Part shown: positions 1 through 8,249 of the stretch, one piece after another | Numbering within the stretch: position 1 is the first letter of the stretch | Layout of the letters: each line of letters begins with the position of its first letter | Program-made: the position numbers and the translations under genes | Origin: Jonquetella anthropi DSM 22815 | GTDB lineage: Bacteria > Synergistota > Synergistia > Synergistales > Dethiosulfovibrionaceae | NCBI RefSeq assembly: GCF_000237805.1 | Contig: NZ_CM001376.1 | Location: forward strand, 124,001 to 188,000 | Length of the DNA: 64,000 nt | Direction: 5' to 3' | The notes under the pieces: generated by a model | Told to the model about the DNA's origin: nothing | Seen by the model: only the letters and a program-made list of their open reading frames with translations | The model's database searches: none

Positions 1-1
1 T

Positions 2-217
2 GAGTTCCGAGGCCAGCGGGTGAAGGTCTGGAAGGCCGCCCCGGTGGAAGCTCGGACGGTTCCAGAAGGGCATATGGCCTTTCAGGGTGGAAACCTTTTG
101 ATTGGCACTTCGTGCGGTGCGCTGCGCCTTGATCTGGTTCAGCCGGCGGGGAAAAAGCCGCTGGAGGGCGTCAGTTGGGCCCAAGGTTTGAGATTAGAGG
201 GAGCTGAGATCCTATGA
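2..217 (+). CDS. fmt: Methionyl-tRNA formyltransferase, C-terminal fragment (cut by window edge)
   Basis: The frame is open from base 2 and ends in TGA at 217. The 71 visible residues match the C-terminal beta-barrel domain of Fmt: an FRGQRVKVW stretch at the start and a GALRLDLVQPAGKKP stretch near the end are hallmark positions of that domain. Fmt formylates the initiator Met-tRNA in the cytosol using 10-formyl-THF. The catalytic N-terminal domain lies outside the window. The stop overlaps the start of the next gene by 4 bases, so the two are probably co-transcribed. Confidence 0.8.
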   Translation, partial: EFRGQRVKVWKAAPVEARTVPEGHMAFQGGNLLIGTSCGALRLDLVQPAGKKPLEGVSWAQGLRLEGAEIL

Positions 218-1041
218 GAACGGACGACCGGGAAGAGCTTCGCCGCCTGATGGGGATGTACGAGTGGCCAAAGTCTGTGGCCGTCACAGGGGCTCTGGGC
301 TCCGGAAAGACCGAGTGGGTGCTTAATCTGTCGGCGGGCTTCCGGGCTTTGGGGGACGACGTGACAGTTGCGGACGCGGATATCATTAACCCGTATTTCT
401 GCATCCGTCAGGTGACGGAAGCCTTGGAAGCGGAAGGCTTTCAGGTTTTGACGGCTCCCGGTCAGGCCAAATGGAGCGACATGCCGGTGGTGACATCTGA
501 GGTCGATCGGGTTCTTTCCGCGCCGGGAAAGCGGGTGCTTCTCGACATCGGCGGCGACGCGGAAGGCGCTCTGGCGCTGAAACAGTACCAGCTGCGCCTT
601 CGTCAGGCCGGTTTCCTGCTGATCCTTGTGGTGAACTCATTCCGGCCTCAAACGAGCACGCTTGACTCGATTCGGGTGATGAAAAGCCGCATGGAAGCAA
701 TCGGAAGTCTGGAAGTCGGCGCTCTGGTGAGCAATTCTCACGTGATGACTGAGACGACGCCGGAAGACGTCTACTCGGGGTGGCAGCTGGTCGAAGAGGC
801 GTCTCAGGCGTTTGGCCTGCCGCTTTTGTACTGCAGCACCCGGCCGTCGATTCACGAGGAGACGGTGAAGCTCTTCCAAAAGAAGGGCGTGAAGACGCCT
901 TTGTGGCAGCTGTCGCGGCATATGCTTCTTCCGTGGGAGCCCGGCGCCATTTGGGGAACTGGCCTGCCGGCGAAAAACCACGGACACAGGATGCTTCAGA
1001 CGTACGAGTACAATCGCTCCAAACAGGGCTCGGAAGAATAG
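214..1041 (+). CDS. P-loop ATPase of unknown role, upstream of 2-oxoacid oxidoreductase genes
   Basis: This 275-residue protein has a Walker A loop (GALGSGKTEW, about residues 26-35) followed by a hydrophobic beta-strand layout (VTVADADIINP, KRVLLDIGGD) like ParA/MinD-type or CobQ-type deviant P-loop ATPases. No membrane segment is evident. It overlaps fmt by 4 bases and lies about 70 bases upstream of the ferredoxin subunit of the oxidoreductase operon, which suggests but does not prove a role in assembling or regulating that iron-sulfur enzyme. No specific family name is recognised. Confidence 0.75.
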   Translation: MRTDDREELRRLMGMYEWPKSVAVTGALGSGKTEWVLNLSAGFRALGDDVTVADADIINPYFCIRQVTEALEAEGFQVLTAPGQAKWSDMPVVTSEVDRVLSAPGKRVLLDIGGDAEGALALKQYQLRLRQAGFLLILVVNSFRPQTSTLDSIRVMKSRMEAIGSLEVGALVSNSHVMTETTPEDVYSGWQLVEEASQAFGLPLLYCSTRPSIHEETVKLFQKKGVKTPLWQLSRHMLLPWEPGAIWGTGLPAKNHGHRMLQTYEYNRSKQGSEE

Positions 1042-1114
1042 AGGCCGGAAGGAGCTTTTGGGCGAACATAAAGAGGCAGTTTGGCAGCGCGTATTTTGAG
1101 AGGGGGAGTTATGT

Positions 1115-1336
1115 ATGGCGGCCAAAGGAAGGATCACGGTCAACGAGGCGTACTGCAAGAGCTGCGGCCTGTGCGTGGCTGCGTGCCCGAAGCATGTGCT
1201 TCGCATCTCCGACCATCTGAACGCCCGGGGTTACCGTCCCTCGGAGCAGTTCACGGAAGGGTGCATCGCCTGTTCTATGTGTGCGATGTCCTGCCCTGAC
1301 GCGTGCATCGAAGTGTACCGGATCAAAGAGGACTAG
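1115..1336 (+). CDS. 2-oxoacid:ferredoxin oxidoreductase, delta (2[4Fe-4S] ferredoxin) subunit
   Basis: This 73-residue protein contains two ferredoxin cluster motifs, CKSCGLCVAACP (residues about 14-25) and CIACSMCAMSCP (about 50-61). Together they ligate two 4Fe-4S clusters that carry electrons from the TPP centre to free ferredoxin. It is the first of four subunit genes in the order delta-alpha-beta-gamma, as is common for VorDBAC/KorDABC enzymes. The ATG is preceded by a GGGGGAG ribosome site. Confidence 0.88.
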   Translation: MAAKGRITVNEAYCKSCGLCVAACPKHVLRISDHLNARGYRPSEQFTEGCIACSMCAMSCPDACIEVYRIKED

Positions 1337-1352
1337 AAGGGGGAGAGGCCGA

Positions 1353-2402
1353 ATGACCAAGGTACTGATGAAAGGCGCCGAGGTTTTCGGGGAAGCGGCA
1401 ATTAAGGCCGGCTGCCGGTATTTCTTCGGCTACCCGATCACGCCGCAGAACGAAATCCCGGAGTACATGTCAGCGAAACTGCCGCACTGCGGCGGCGTGT
1501 ATGTCCAAGGGGAAAGCGAAGTAGCGTCCATCAACATGGTGCTGGGCGCCGCTGCGTCGGGAGCTCAAGTGATGACGTCGTCGTCCAGCCCCGGCATTTC
1601 TCTGATGTCCGAGGGCATGAGCTACCTGGCCGGTTCTGAGCTGCCCTGCGTGGTCGTCAACGTCATGCGGGCCGGCCCGGGGCTCGGCGGAATCCTTCCC
1701 GCTCAGGGAGACTACAACCAGGCGACGAAGGGCGGCGGCCACGGCGACTATCACGCCATGGTGTTCGCTCCCAGTTCTCTGCAAGAAGTCGTCGAGCTCG
1801 TTCAGGGCTCGTGGGACTTCGCGTTCAAGTACCGCACGCCGGTTATCATCTTGGCCGACGGGTTCATGGGGCAGATGATGGAGCCGGTGGAGATCAACGA
1901 GCGGGAGTGCAACCGGGGCGATTACAAGTCCTGGGCGCTGGGTTACTTCCCTGACCGTCAGGGCAAGAGGACGCTGCTCAAGAGTTTGTACTTGGCAGCC
2001 GAGCCTCTGGAGACCCACAACAAGAACCTGCAGGCCAAGTACGCGGCGATGCAGGAAGACGCCCGCTGGGAAAATTACCACGCTGACGACGCCGAACTGG
2101 TCATTACCGCGTTCGGCACTGTGGCGCGTATCGCGAAGACCGCGGTGGATCACCTGAGAGCTGAGGGGAAGAAAGTCGGGCTCATTCGTCCCATCACGCT
2201 GTTCCCGTTCCCGCTGAAGGCGTTTGAAAATCTGCCCAAAGCCAAAAAGCTGTTCGACGTGGAGATGAACTACGGACAGATGCTCGTGGACGTGAAGAAC
2301 GCCACGGAAAACCGCTGGCCTATCAGCTTCTATGGCCGTGCGGGCGGTTTTGCGCCGTCGGTCGAGGAAATTGAGACCGAGTGCCGGAAGCTTCTCGGTT
2401 AG
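1353..2402 (+). CDS. vorB: 2-oxoacid:ferredoxin oxidoreductase, alpha subunit (VorB/KorA type)
   Basis: This 349-residue protein carries the pyruvate/2-oxoacid oxidoreductase N-terminal signature [10 protein letters not shown] (about residues 25-34) and the C-terminal transketolase-like fold. The internal sequence strongly resembles proteins annotated as 3-methyl-2-oxobutanoate dehydrogenase subunit VorB, so branched-chain 2-oxoacids from amino-acid fermentation are the likely substrates. 2-Oxoglutarate cannot be excluded from sequence alone. The open frame extends upstream to 1281, but the ATG at 1353 has a good GGGGGAGAGG ribosome site and follows the ferredoxin stop closely, so it is chosen. 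Confidence 0.88.
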
Positions 2403-2416
2403 GAGGGGGAACCGTC

Positions 2417-3178
2417 ATGTCTGAAACGAAAACTTATTCCGTTCCGAAGAGCTGGATGCCGAACGTCCACACCCACTACTGCCCGGGCTGCGGACACGGG
2501 ATAGCTCACCGGCTCATCTGCGAGTGCATCGATGAGCTGGGCATTCAGGAACGGACCATTTCTATGTCTCCGGTAGGCTGCGCCGCCATGATGTACGACT
2601 ATATCAATATCGACTTCGTCGAGGCCGCTCACGGCCGCGCGCCGGCGACGGCGACCGGCATCAAGCGGGTTCACCCCGACAAGATCGTGTTCACCTACCA
2701 GGGCGACGGTGACTTGGCCTCCATCGGTATGGCGGAGATCATTCACGCCGCCAACCGGGGTGAGAAGATCTGCGTGTTCTTCATCAACAACGCGATTTAC
2801 GGCATGACCGGCGGCCAGATGGCCCCGACGACGCTGATCGGCCAGAAGGCGACCACCTGCCCGGAGGGTCGCGACCCGGAGACGACCGGTTGGCCTATCC
2901 GCATGTGCGAGCTCATCTCGGCGCTTGTCACGCCCGCGTACGTTGAGCGCGTGTCTGTCGGGTCGCCTCAGCTCATCATGAAGGCGAAAAAGGCCTTCCT
3001 CAAGGCGTTCAAGTACCAGATGGAAGGCAAGGGCTTCTCGTTTATCGAAGTCCTGAGCACCTGCCCCACGAACTGGGGGATGTCGCCGGTTGACGCCTTT
3101 AAATGGCAGAAGGATGAAATGTTCCCATACTATCCGTTGGGGCTGTACAAGGACTTCCCAGCGGAAGAGGCCAAGTAG
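2417..3178 (+). CDS. vorA: 2-oxoacid:ferredoxin oxidoreductase, beta (TPP-binding) subunit
   Basis: This 253-residue protein has the TPP-enzyme C-terminal domain. HYCPGCGHG (about residues 20-28) provides cluster or metal cysteines typical of this subunit, and GDGDLASIG with the downstream [11 protein letters not shown] forms the Mg-TPP pocket. It works with the alpha and gamma subunits to decarboxylate 2-oxoacids and make acyl-CoA. The chosen ATG follows an AGGAGGGGGA ribosome site; the open frame from 2381 would overlap the alpha gene. Confidence 0.9.
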
Positions 3179-3190
3179 GGAGGCGGAACA

Positions 3191-3739
3191 ATGGCTGGAT
3201 TCTACAAAGAACTGCTGGCCGCAGGTTTCGGCGGTCAGGGAGTCATGATGCTCGGCCAGCTTGTGGCGTTCTCCGGCATTGAGGACGGTCGCAACGTGAC
3301 GTGGATCCCGTCGTACGGTCCAGAGATGCGCGGCGGCACGGCGAACTGCTCCTGCGTGGTGAGCGACGAGCCGGTCGGCTCCCCAATGGTGACTTCCGGC
3401 GACGTGGTTGTGGTGATGAACCAGCCGTCGCTGACCAAGTTCGAGTCTGCCGTCAAGCCCGGCGGCCTGTTGATTTATAACAGCGACTTGGTGAACTACG
3501 AGAAGCCGCGCACCGACATTCGGGTTCTGCCGGTTCCTGCCAACTCGATAGCGACCGAACTGGGAAGCGACAAGGTCGCCAACATCGTTATCTTGGGCAC
3601 GCTGGTTGAGGCCAGCGGCATGGTGAGCCTTGACTCGGCGATGAAGATCATTCGGGAGAAGCTGGGCAAGAAGAAGCCCAAGTTCCTGCCGATGAACCTT
3701 GAGGCCTTTGCGAGGGGCCGGGCTCTGGTTAAGAAGTAA
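3191..3739 (+). CDS. vorC: 2-oxoacid:ferredoxin oxidoreductase, gamma subunit
   Basis: This 182-residue protein matches the POR/KOR gamma family, with AAGFGGQGVMMLGQ at the N-terminus and SYGPEMRGGTANCSVV-like residues around position 40, the usual signature around the CoA-binding region. It is the last of the four subunit genes, 12 bases after the beta gene and 4 bases before the Nudix gene, which supports a single operon from the ferredoxin subunit onward. Confidence 0.88.
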   Translation: MAGFYKELLAAGFGGQGVMMLGQLVAFSGIEDGRNVTWIPSYGPEMRGGTANCSCVVSDEPVGSPMVTSGDVVVVMNQPSLTKFESAVKPGGLLIYNSDLVNYEKPRTDIRVLPVPANSIATELGSDKVANIVILGTLVEASGMVSLDSAMKIIREKLGKKKPKFLPMNLEAFARGRALVKK

Positions 3740-3743
3740 GGGT

Positions 3744-4277
3744 ATGGAACGCCTTCTCGAAAGCCGAACGGTTTACCACGGCAAGATACTGGACCTAAAA
3801 GTTGACACCGTTCAGGTGGTGGAGCGGAACAACCGCCAAACGACCCGCGAGGTGGTCGTCCATCGGCCGGCCGTCGGGCTGATTGCCCTTGGGCCTGGCG
3901 GGGTTGTATTGGTCAAGCAGTTCCGCTACCCGCTCGGCCGGTCGGTGCTGGAGATCCCCGCCGGTCTCATTGAGCCGGGCGAAAGCCCTGCCGACGCGGC
4001 CCGCCGGGAGCTTCGGGAGGAAACGGGGTTTGACGCTGGAACGCTGAGGCTCATCCGCCCGGTCTACACTTCGCCTGGGTTCTGCGACGAGGTCATCTAC
4101 CTGTTCTTGGCGAAGGATCTGCGCCGCGCGCCTCTGGCCCCCGACGTCGACGAGGTGATCGAGCTGGAGACCTTGACGTTCGGCCAAGTGGAGGAGCTTT
4201 TAAGGTCGCCTGAACCGCTGGACGGCAAGACGCTGGCGGGACTGTCGTGGCTCTGCGCGTTTCGAGAAGAACTGTAA
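3744..4277 (+). CDS. Nudix hydrolase, ADP-ribose pyrophosphatase type
   Basis: This 177-residue protein has a complete Nudix box, GLIEPGESPADAARRELREE then TGF (about residues 76-98), with the REXXEE metal ligands intact, and an N-terminal ADPR-PPase-like beta region (HRPAVGLIAL). It probably hydrolyses ADP-ribose or related nucleoside-diphosphate sugars in the cytosol. The ATG at 3744 lies 4 bases after the gamma-subunit stop; an in-frame upstream extension to 3699 would overlap that gene and is not preferred. Confidence 0.85.
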   Translation: MERLLESRTVYHGKILDLKVDTVQVVERNNRQTTREVVVHRPAVGLIALGPGGVVLVKQFRYPLGRSVLEIPAGLIEPGESPADAARRELREETGFDAGTLRLIRPVYTSPGFCDEVIYLFLAKDLRRAPLAPDVDEVIELETLTFGQVEELLRSPEPLDGKTLAGLSWLCAFREEL

Positions 4278-4282
4278 CTTGC

Positions 4283-4313
4283 GGCCGGCCCGTCTGTTGG
4301 GCCGGCCTTTTTG
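4283..4313 (+). terminator. Rho-independent terminator after the oxidoreductase/Nudix operon
   Basis: GGCCGGCC and its exact inverted copy flank a 9-base loop, followed directly by TTTTT. It lies 6 bases after the Nudix stop codon. Confidence 0.85.
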
Positions 4314-4368
4314 TGCTCTGGGTTCGACAATCGATGCTTCCTGCGAAGACCTCAGCCGTTAAAACAGT

Positions 4369-4374
4369 TATAAT
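4369..4374 (+). promoter_or_regulatory. Possible -10 box upstream of lptA
   Basis: A perfect TATAAT stands 64 bases before the lptA start in the gap after a strong terminator, so a promoter is needed here. No convincing -35 hexamer is seen at the expected distance. Confidence 0.4.
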
Positions 4375-4437
4375 GACACAAGACAAGTTACTGCAGGACG
4401 GCGGAGCTGTCCTCAAACGCAGATGGGAGTGTCAGAG

Positions 4438-5247
4438 ATGAGAAAAAGCGTTTTAGCTGCCCTAGCTGTGTTGCTGTTCTGCGCCACACCGGCCCGTTGT
4501 TCGCAGATGACCCTGACGGCAGAGAAGCTGGACTACGATATGGATTCAGGTCACGGGACGGCGGCCGGCAAAGTAACGCTCGTCCGAGAAGGGCTGACGG
4601 TCACGTCAGACCGGGCCGAGGCGTGGTCGAAGGAGAAAAAGGTTCATCTGTGGTCCAACGTGAAGGGCTCGGGCGTCCAAGACGGGACGCCGTTCACGTT
4701 CTCGGCTGAGGACGCGACGGCTGATTTTTCCGTGCCGGGCAACGGATATCACATGAAAGGCAACGTCTTGCTTCAGCGCGGACAGCAGTACTTGGACGCG
4801 GCCGAGGCGGACGTGCGGGAAGGAAAATTCTGGGCAAAACAGGTGGCCCGGCTGGCGGACGAAAAACAGAAGACTGAGTTGAAGTGCGACGCCGTCAACG
4901 GTCAGTACGACGATGGGGGCGTCCTGTCCGCCGAGGCGAAGGGGAACGCCTACCTGCGTCACAAGGACGAAAAGGACGTCCTGACGGAGATCTGGGGCGA
5001 CGTGATGACCTACGATCGGACGAAAGACATCGTGACCGTGACCGGGAACGCCCGCGCAGTTCAGCAGGATCGGACGCTGAAGGCCAATCGGCTCCTTTAC
5101 AGCATTTCATCGGGGAAGTTGACCGCTGTCGGAGGCACGCAGATCGTTGTCGACGTGCCCGAGCAGACTCAAAAGAAGCCGGCACAGCCTGCTCAGCCAG
5201 CCAAGCCGGCTAAGCCAGCGCAGGGAAAGAAGAAAGTGAAGCGATGA
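4438..5247 (+). CDS. lptA: LptA/OstA-family periplasmic LPS-transport protein
   Basis: This 269-residue protein has a clear signal peptide (MRKSVLAALAVLLFCATPARC) followed by OstA/LptA-type repeats (LTAEKLDYDMDSG, VTLVREGLTVTSDRAE, GDVMTYDRTKDIVTVTGNARAVQ). LptA proteins form the periplasmic bridge that carries LPS from the inner to the outer membrane. The C-terminus is a low-complexity AQPAKPAKP tail ending in basic residues. The ATG at 4438 has a GGGAG site 8 bases upstream, so it is chosen over the ATG at 4423. The stop overlaps lptB by 4 bases. It is longer than E. coli LptA (185 aa), which is common outside Proteobacteria. Confidence 0.8.
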   Translation: MRKSVLAALAVLLFCATPARCSQMTLTAEKLDYDMDSGHGTAAGKVTLVREGLTVTSDRAEAWSKEKKVHLWSNVKGSGVQDGTPFTFSAEDATADFSVPGNGYHMKGNVLLQRGQQYLDAAEADVREGKFWAKQVARLADEKQKTELKCDAVNGQYDDGGVLSAEAKGNAYLRHKDEKDVLTEIWGDVMTYDRTKDIVTVTGNARAVQQDRTLKANRLLYSISSGKLTAVGGTQIVVDVPEQTQKKPAQPAQPAKPAKPAQGKKKVKR

Positions 5248-5981
5248 CCGAAAGTCATAACAAGCGGCTTGCCGCTCGAAACCTGACGAAAAGTTTCCGC
5301 CGCCGCAAAGTGGTGGACAACGTGTCCATTGACTTTGCCTGCGGCGAGGTGGTCGGACTGCTGGGGCCTAATGGGGCGGGCAAGACGACCAGCTTTTACA
5401 TGATCGTCGGGCTGATTTCTGCCGACTCGGGCGAGGTGTACCTTGGCGACACGGACGTGACGAAGATGAAGGTGTACGAGCGGGCCCGCGCCGGCATCGG
5501 CTACCTGCCGCAGGAAGCGTCGGTCTTTCGGGATCTGACGGTTCGGCAGAACCTTGAACTGGTTCTGGAGGAGCGGGGGGCTAGCAAGTCGGAGATCGCT
5601 TCCGAGCGGGATCGCCTGCTGGAGGAGTTCGGTTTGACCCGGCTGGCTGATGAGTTCGGGTACTCCCTTTCGGGCGGCGAGCGCCGTCGGGTCGAAATTG
5701 CTCGGGCTTTGGTCAATAAGCCGGATTTTATCCTGCTGGACGAGCCGTTCAGCGGTATTGACCCAATCGCCGTCAGCGAGATTCAGGAGATCATTCGACA
5801 ACTAAAGTCCCGGGGCTTTGGCGTGATGATCACCGATCACAACGTGAGGGACACTCTGGCGATTACCGACCGGGCGTATCTTATTCACCTTGGGCAGATT
5901 CTCGTGCAGGGCAAGCCCTCAGAAATCGCGTCCAACGAGATGGCCCGCAAGTTCTACTTAGGGGAGCGCTTCTCGCTGTGA
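5244..5981 (+). CDS. lptB: LPS export ABC transporter ATP-binding protein LptB
   Basis: This 245-residue ABC ATPase has Walker A GPNGAGKTT (about residues 41-49), the signature LSGGERRRVEIARAL (about 140-154) and Walker B FILLDEPFSGIDP. The overall sequence and its position directly after lptA identify it as LptB, which powers LPS extraction from the inner membrane with LptF/LptG (not in this window). The start codon overlaps the lptA stop (ATGA). Confidence 0.92.
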   Translation: MTESHNKRLAARNLTKSFRRRKVVDNVSIDFACGEVVGLLGPNGAGKTTSFYMIVGLISADSGEVYLGDTDVTKMKVYERARAGIGYLPQEASVFRDLTVRQNLELVLEERGASKSEIASERDRLLEEFGLTRLADEFGYSLSGGERRRVEIARALVNKPDFILLDEPFSGIDPIAVSEIQEIIRQLKSRGFGVMITDHNVRDTLAITDRAYLIHLGQILVQGKPSEIASNEMARKFYLGERFSL

Positions 5982-7537
5982 CGCCGCACCGAAGCGGCCG
6001 TATGGTGCGCAACGCGCTGGTCATGATGCTCGGCACACTGGCAAGCCGGGTGCTGGGACTTGCCAGAGAAATGGTGACTGCCGCGCTGTTTGGAGCGTCG
6101 GCCGCCTTGGACGCGTTTTTCGTGGCGTTTACCCTCTCCAATTTGGCCCGCCAGCTTCTGGCCGAAGGCGCGCTGTCGGCGGCGTTCGTGCCGGTCTTCT
6201 CCCGCGTTCTGTCCGAATCGGGAAAGGACCGGGCGGCGCGGCTGGCCCGACGGGCGTCAGCCGTCCTGATTGCTTCCTGTTCGGCCGTCGTCGTCTTGGG
6301 AATCCTCCTGAGTCCCGCGCTGGTGAAGGTCATGGCTCCCGGCTTTTCGGGACAGCAGTTCCAATTGGCCGTCGCTTTGACCCGCCGCATGTTCCCTTTC
6401 CTGCTGTTCGTGTCAGTCGCCGCGTTGGCTATGGGGGCGCTGAACAGTTTGGGAAGCTTTTTTGTCCCCGCTCTGGCTCCAGCTCTGAGCAACGTGGTTT
6501 TCATCACCCTGACGGCTCTGCTGGCCCGTTCGCTCGGCGTGGAAGGGATGGTCTGGGCCGTGCTGGCCGGCGGGGCGGCTCAAATGGTCTTTCAGGTCTG
6601 GTGGCTTCGCCGGAAGGAAGGATTGTCCCTTTTGCCGGCAGTCCCTGAACGGTCGGACAGCGACCTGCGGCGGATGATGGCGCTCTTTTTGCCCTACGCC
6701 TTAGGGCTGTCGCTCAACCAGCTCAACCCGGTTTTAACTCGGGCATTCGGCTCGTTTTTGCCCGACGGCACCATTTCGGCGCTCAACTACGCCAACCGGA
6801 TCATTCAGCTGCCGCTGGGCCTTGTGGTGGTGGGCATTTCTCAAGCCGTTCTGCCTGAGCTGTCCCGGGCGGACGGGGACGACGCGTTCTGCGGCGCCCT
6901 GTCTGACGCCCTGCGGTTCAGCCTGTTTTTGGTTCTGCCCGTCACGGTCGGCGGATTGCTTTTGAGCGGCGAGTCGGTTCACCTGCTGTTCGTCCGTGGC
7001 GCGTTTGACCGGGCGGCGTGGGACCTGACGAGTCAGGTCCTGTTCTGGTCCCTTCTGGGGCTGCCCGGCATGGCGTGCGGCACCGTGGTCATGCGGGGCC
7101 TGTACGCTCGGCAGCGGCCTCGCGACGCGGTCCTGACGACCGGAAGCTGCGTTGGCTCGCTGTTTCTCTTCGGCCTGCTGCTGGCCCGTCCGTTCGGCGC
7201 CCGCGGTGTGGCGCTCGCCGGTTCTTTGGCCTTCACCGTTTCGCCGATCGTCGGCGCGCTCCTTTTACGGCGGTGCGTCCCGTCTCTGGGGCGGGTGAAC
7301 TGGAAGCGGTTGGGCGGTAGTTTGGTTCCTCCGGCCGCGTTGGGCTGCTGCTTGGCGGTCTGGAAGCTGTTTTTGCCCTATGACGCCGGTTGGGGGCTTG
7401 CGGTCCGGTGCCTCTGGCTTGTCGGCTGTGCCGGGTCCGCCGGCGCCGTTTGGTGCGCCACTGGCCTTCTGATGAAACGGGACGAGTGGACGATGCTTCG
7501 TTCGGCGATGATCCGCCGAAAAGGAGGAAAAGCATGA
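5978..7537 (+). CDS. murJ: Lipid II flippase MurJ
   Basis: This 519-residue membrane protein has about 14 hydrophobic segments and the MurJ/MviN signature at the start (LGTLASRVLGLAREMVTAALFG, with the conserved Arg pair) and an NQLNPVLTRAFGSFLPDG-like middle region. It flips lipid II across the inner membrane for peptidoglycan synthesis. The GTG start overlaps the lptB stop (GTGA); an ATG at 6002 is an alternative that would drop 8 residues. Confidence 0.9.
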   Translation: MTPHRSGRMVRNALVMMLGTLASRVLGLAREMVTAALFGASAALDAFFVAFTLSNLARQLLAEGALSAAFVPVFSRVLSESGKDRAARLARRASAVLIASCSAVVVLGILLSPALVKVMAPGFSGQQFQLAVALTRRMFPFLLFVSVAALAMGALNSLGSFFVPALAPALSNVVFITLTALLARSLGVEGMVWAVLAGGAAQMVFQVWWLRRKEGLSLLPAVPERSDSDLRRMMALFLPYALGLSLNQLNPVLTRAFGSFLPDGTISALNYANRIIQLPLGLVVVGISQAVLPELSRADGDDAFCGALSDALRFSLFLVLPVTVGGLLLSGESVHLLFVRGAFDRAAWDLTSQVLFWSLLGLPGMACGTVVMRGLYARQRPRDAVLTTGSCVGSLFLFGLLLARPFGARGVALAGSLAFTVSPIVGALLLRRCVPSLGRVNWKRLGGSLVPPAALGCCLAVWKLFLPYDAGWGLAVRCLWLVGCAGSAGAVWCATGLLMKRDEWTMLRSAMIRRKGGKA

Positions 7538-8067
7538 AGTTCTATCGGGGAGCCGCGTGCCTTCTCGCCGCTTTTTTGGCGGCGTCGCCGGCGTGGGGTG
7601 CGTCAAACTTGGAGGCGCTGAAAGAACCTCGGTCAGCAGTTATCTACGTCGAAGGCCAGAAGGTGGCCGACGTGATCGTCGGCTCTAAAGCGAAGGTGAC
7701 GTTCCTCTACGTCGACGACAAGCTGAAGAAGGAAATGGAACGGAACCTGCAGCAGCTGTCGTCTGTTGAGGAATGGATGCTGTCGGACGCCGTCAAGGCC
7801 CGGGTGAAGAAGATGGTCCCGGTGATCGTCACCTGCGAGGCGTTCGGTCACCTTTACTTCGCGCCCGAGTCCGTGTCGGTGAACGGCGAGCCGGTAACGC
7901 GCCGTCAGCTTTTTACGAATCTGGACGCCCGGACGGTGGGGGACGTGGCGCCGGATGACTTCGTCTGGTTTGTCATCGGTCTGCCCAAGTCGACTGCGGC
8001 GCCTGGGCAGAAGATAACCTACTCTGTCGGCGAATGGAAAACTGACTTCACAGTTCCGGGGAGGTGA
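7534..8067 (+). CDS. Secreted protein of unknown function
   Basis: This 177-residue protein begins with a typical Sec signal peptide (MKFYRGAACLLAAFLAASPAWGA) and has no other hydrophobic segment. The mature part is lysine- and valine-rich with no domain I recognise. The ATG at 7534 has an AAAGGAGG site and lies inside the end of murJ (4-base overlap), so it belongs to the lptA-to-tsaD operon. A periplasmic role in envelope biogenesis would fit the neighbours but is inference only. Confidence 0.72.
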   Translation: MKFYRGAACLLAAFLAASPAWGASNLEALKEPRSAVIYVEGQKVADVIVGSKAKVTFLYVDDKLKKEMERNLQQLSSVEEWMLSDAVKARVKKMVPVIVTCEAFGHLYFAPESVSVNGEPVTRRQLFTNLDARTVGDVAPDDFVWFVIGLPKSTAAPGQKITYSVGEWKTDFTVPGR

Positions 8068-8072
8068 GGGGA

Positions 8073-8249
8073 ATGGCTCTTCACGTGTTTCGCTGCGTCC
8101 TGTGCGGACACAGGTTTGAATCCGACCGCGCGGGCGTTAAGTGCCCGAAGTGCGGCTCCCGCACGCTGGTCCACGAGAGCGGGGACTCGCTGAGAGGCAA
8201 GTGCGGCTGCGGCGGTTCGTGCTGCTCCTGCTCCGGGTGTTCCCATTGA
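8073..8249 (+). CDS. Small zinc-ribbon protein, FmdB-like
   Basis: The 58-residue protein has an N-terminal zinc ribbon: CVLCGHRF followed by VKCPKCGS supplies two CXXC pairs about 20 residues apart. It ends in a cysteine- and glycine-rich tail (CGCGGSCCSCSGCSH), typical of FmdB-family regulators of unclear function. ATG at 8073 with GAGG 8 bases upstream is preferred to the GTG at 8064. Its stop overlaps the proposed tsaD start (TTGA). Confidence 0.68.
   Translation: MALHVFRCVLCGHRFESDRAGVKCPKCGSRTLVHESGDSLRGKCGCGGSCCSCSGCSH

Noticed and set aside
386-1206. Long leftward frames opposite the P-loop ATPase and ferredoxin genes
   Set aside because: High-GC antisense shadows with arginine/proline-rich translations and no start signals.
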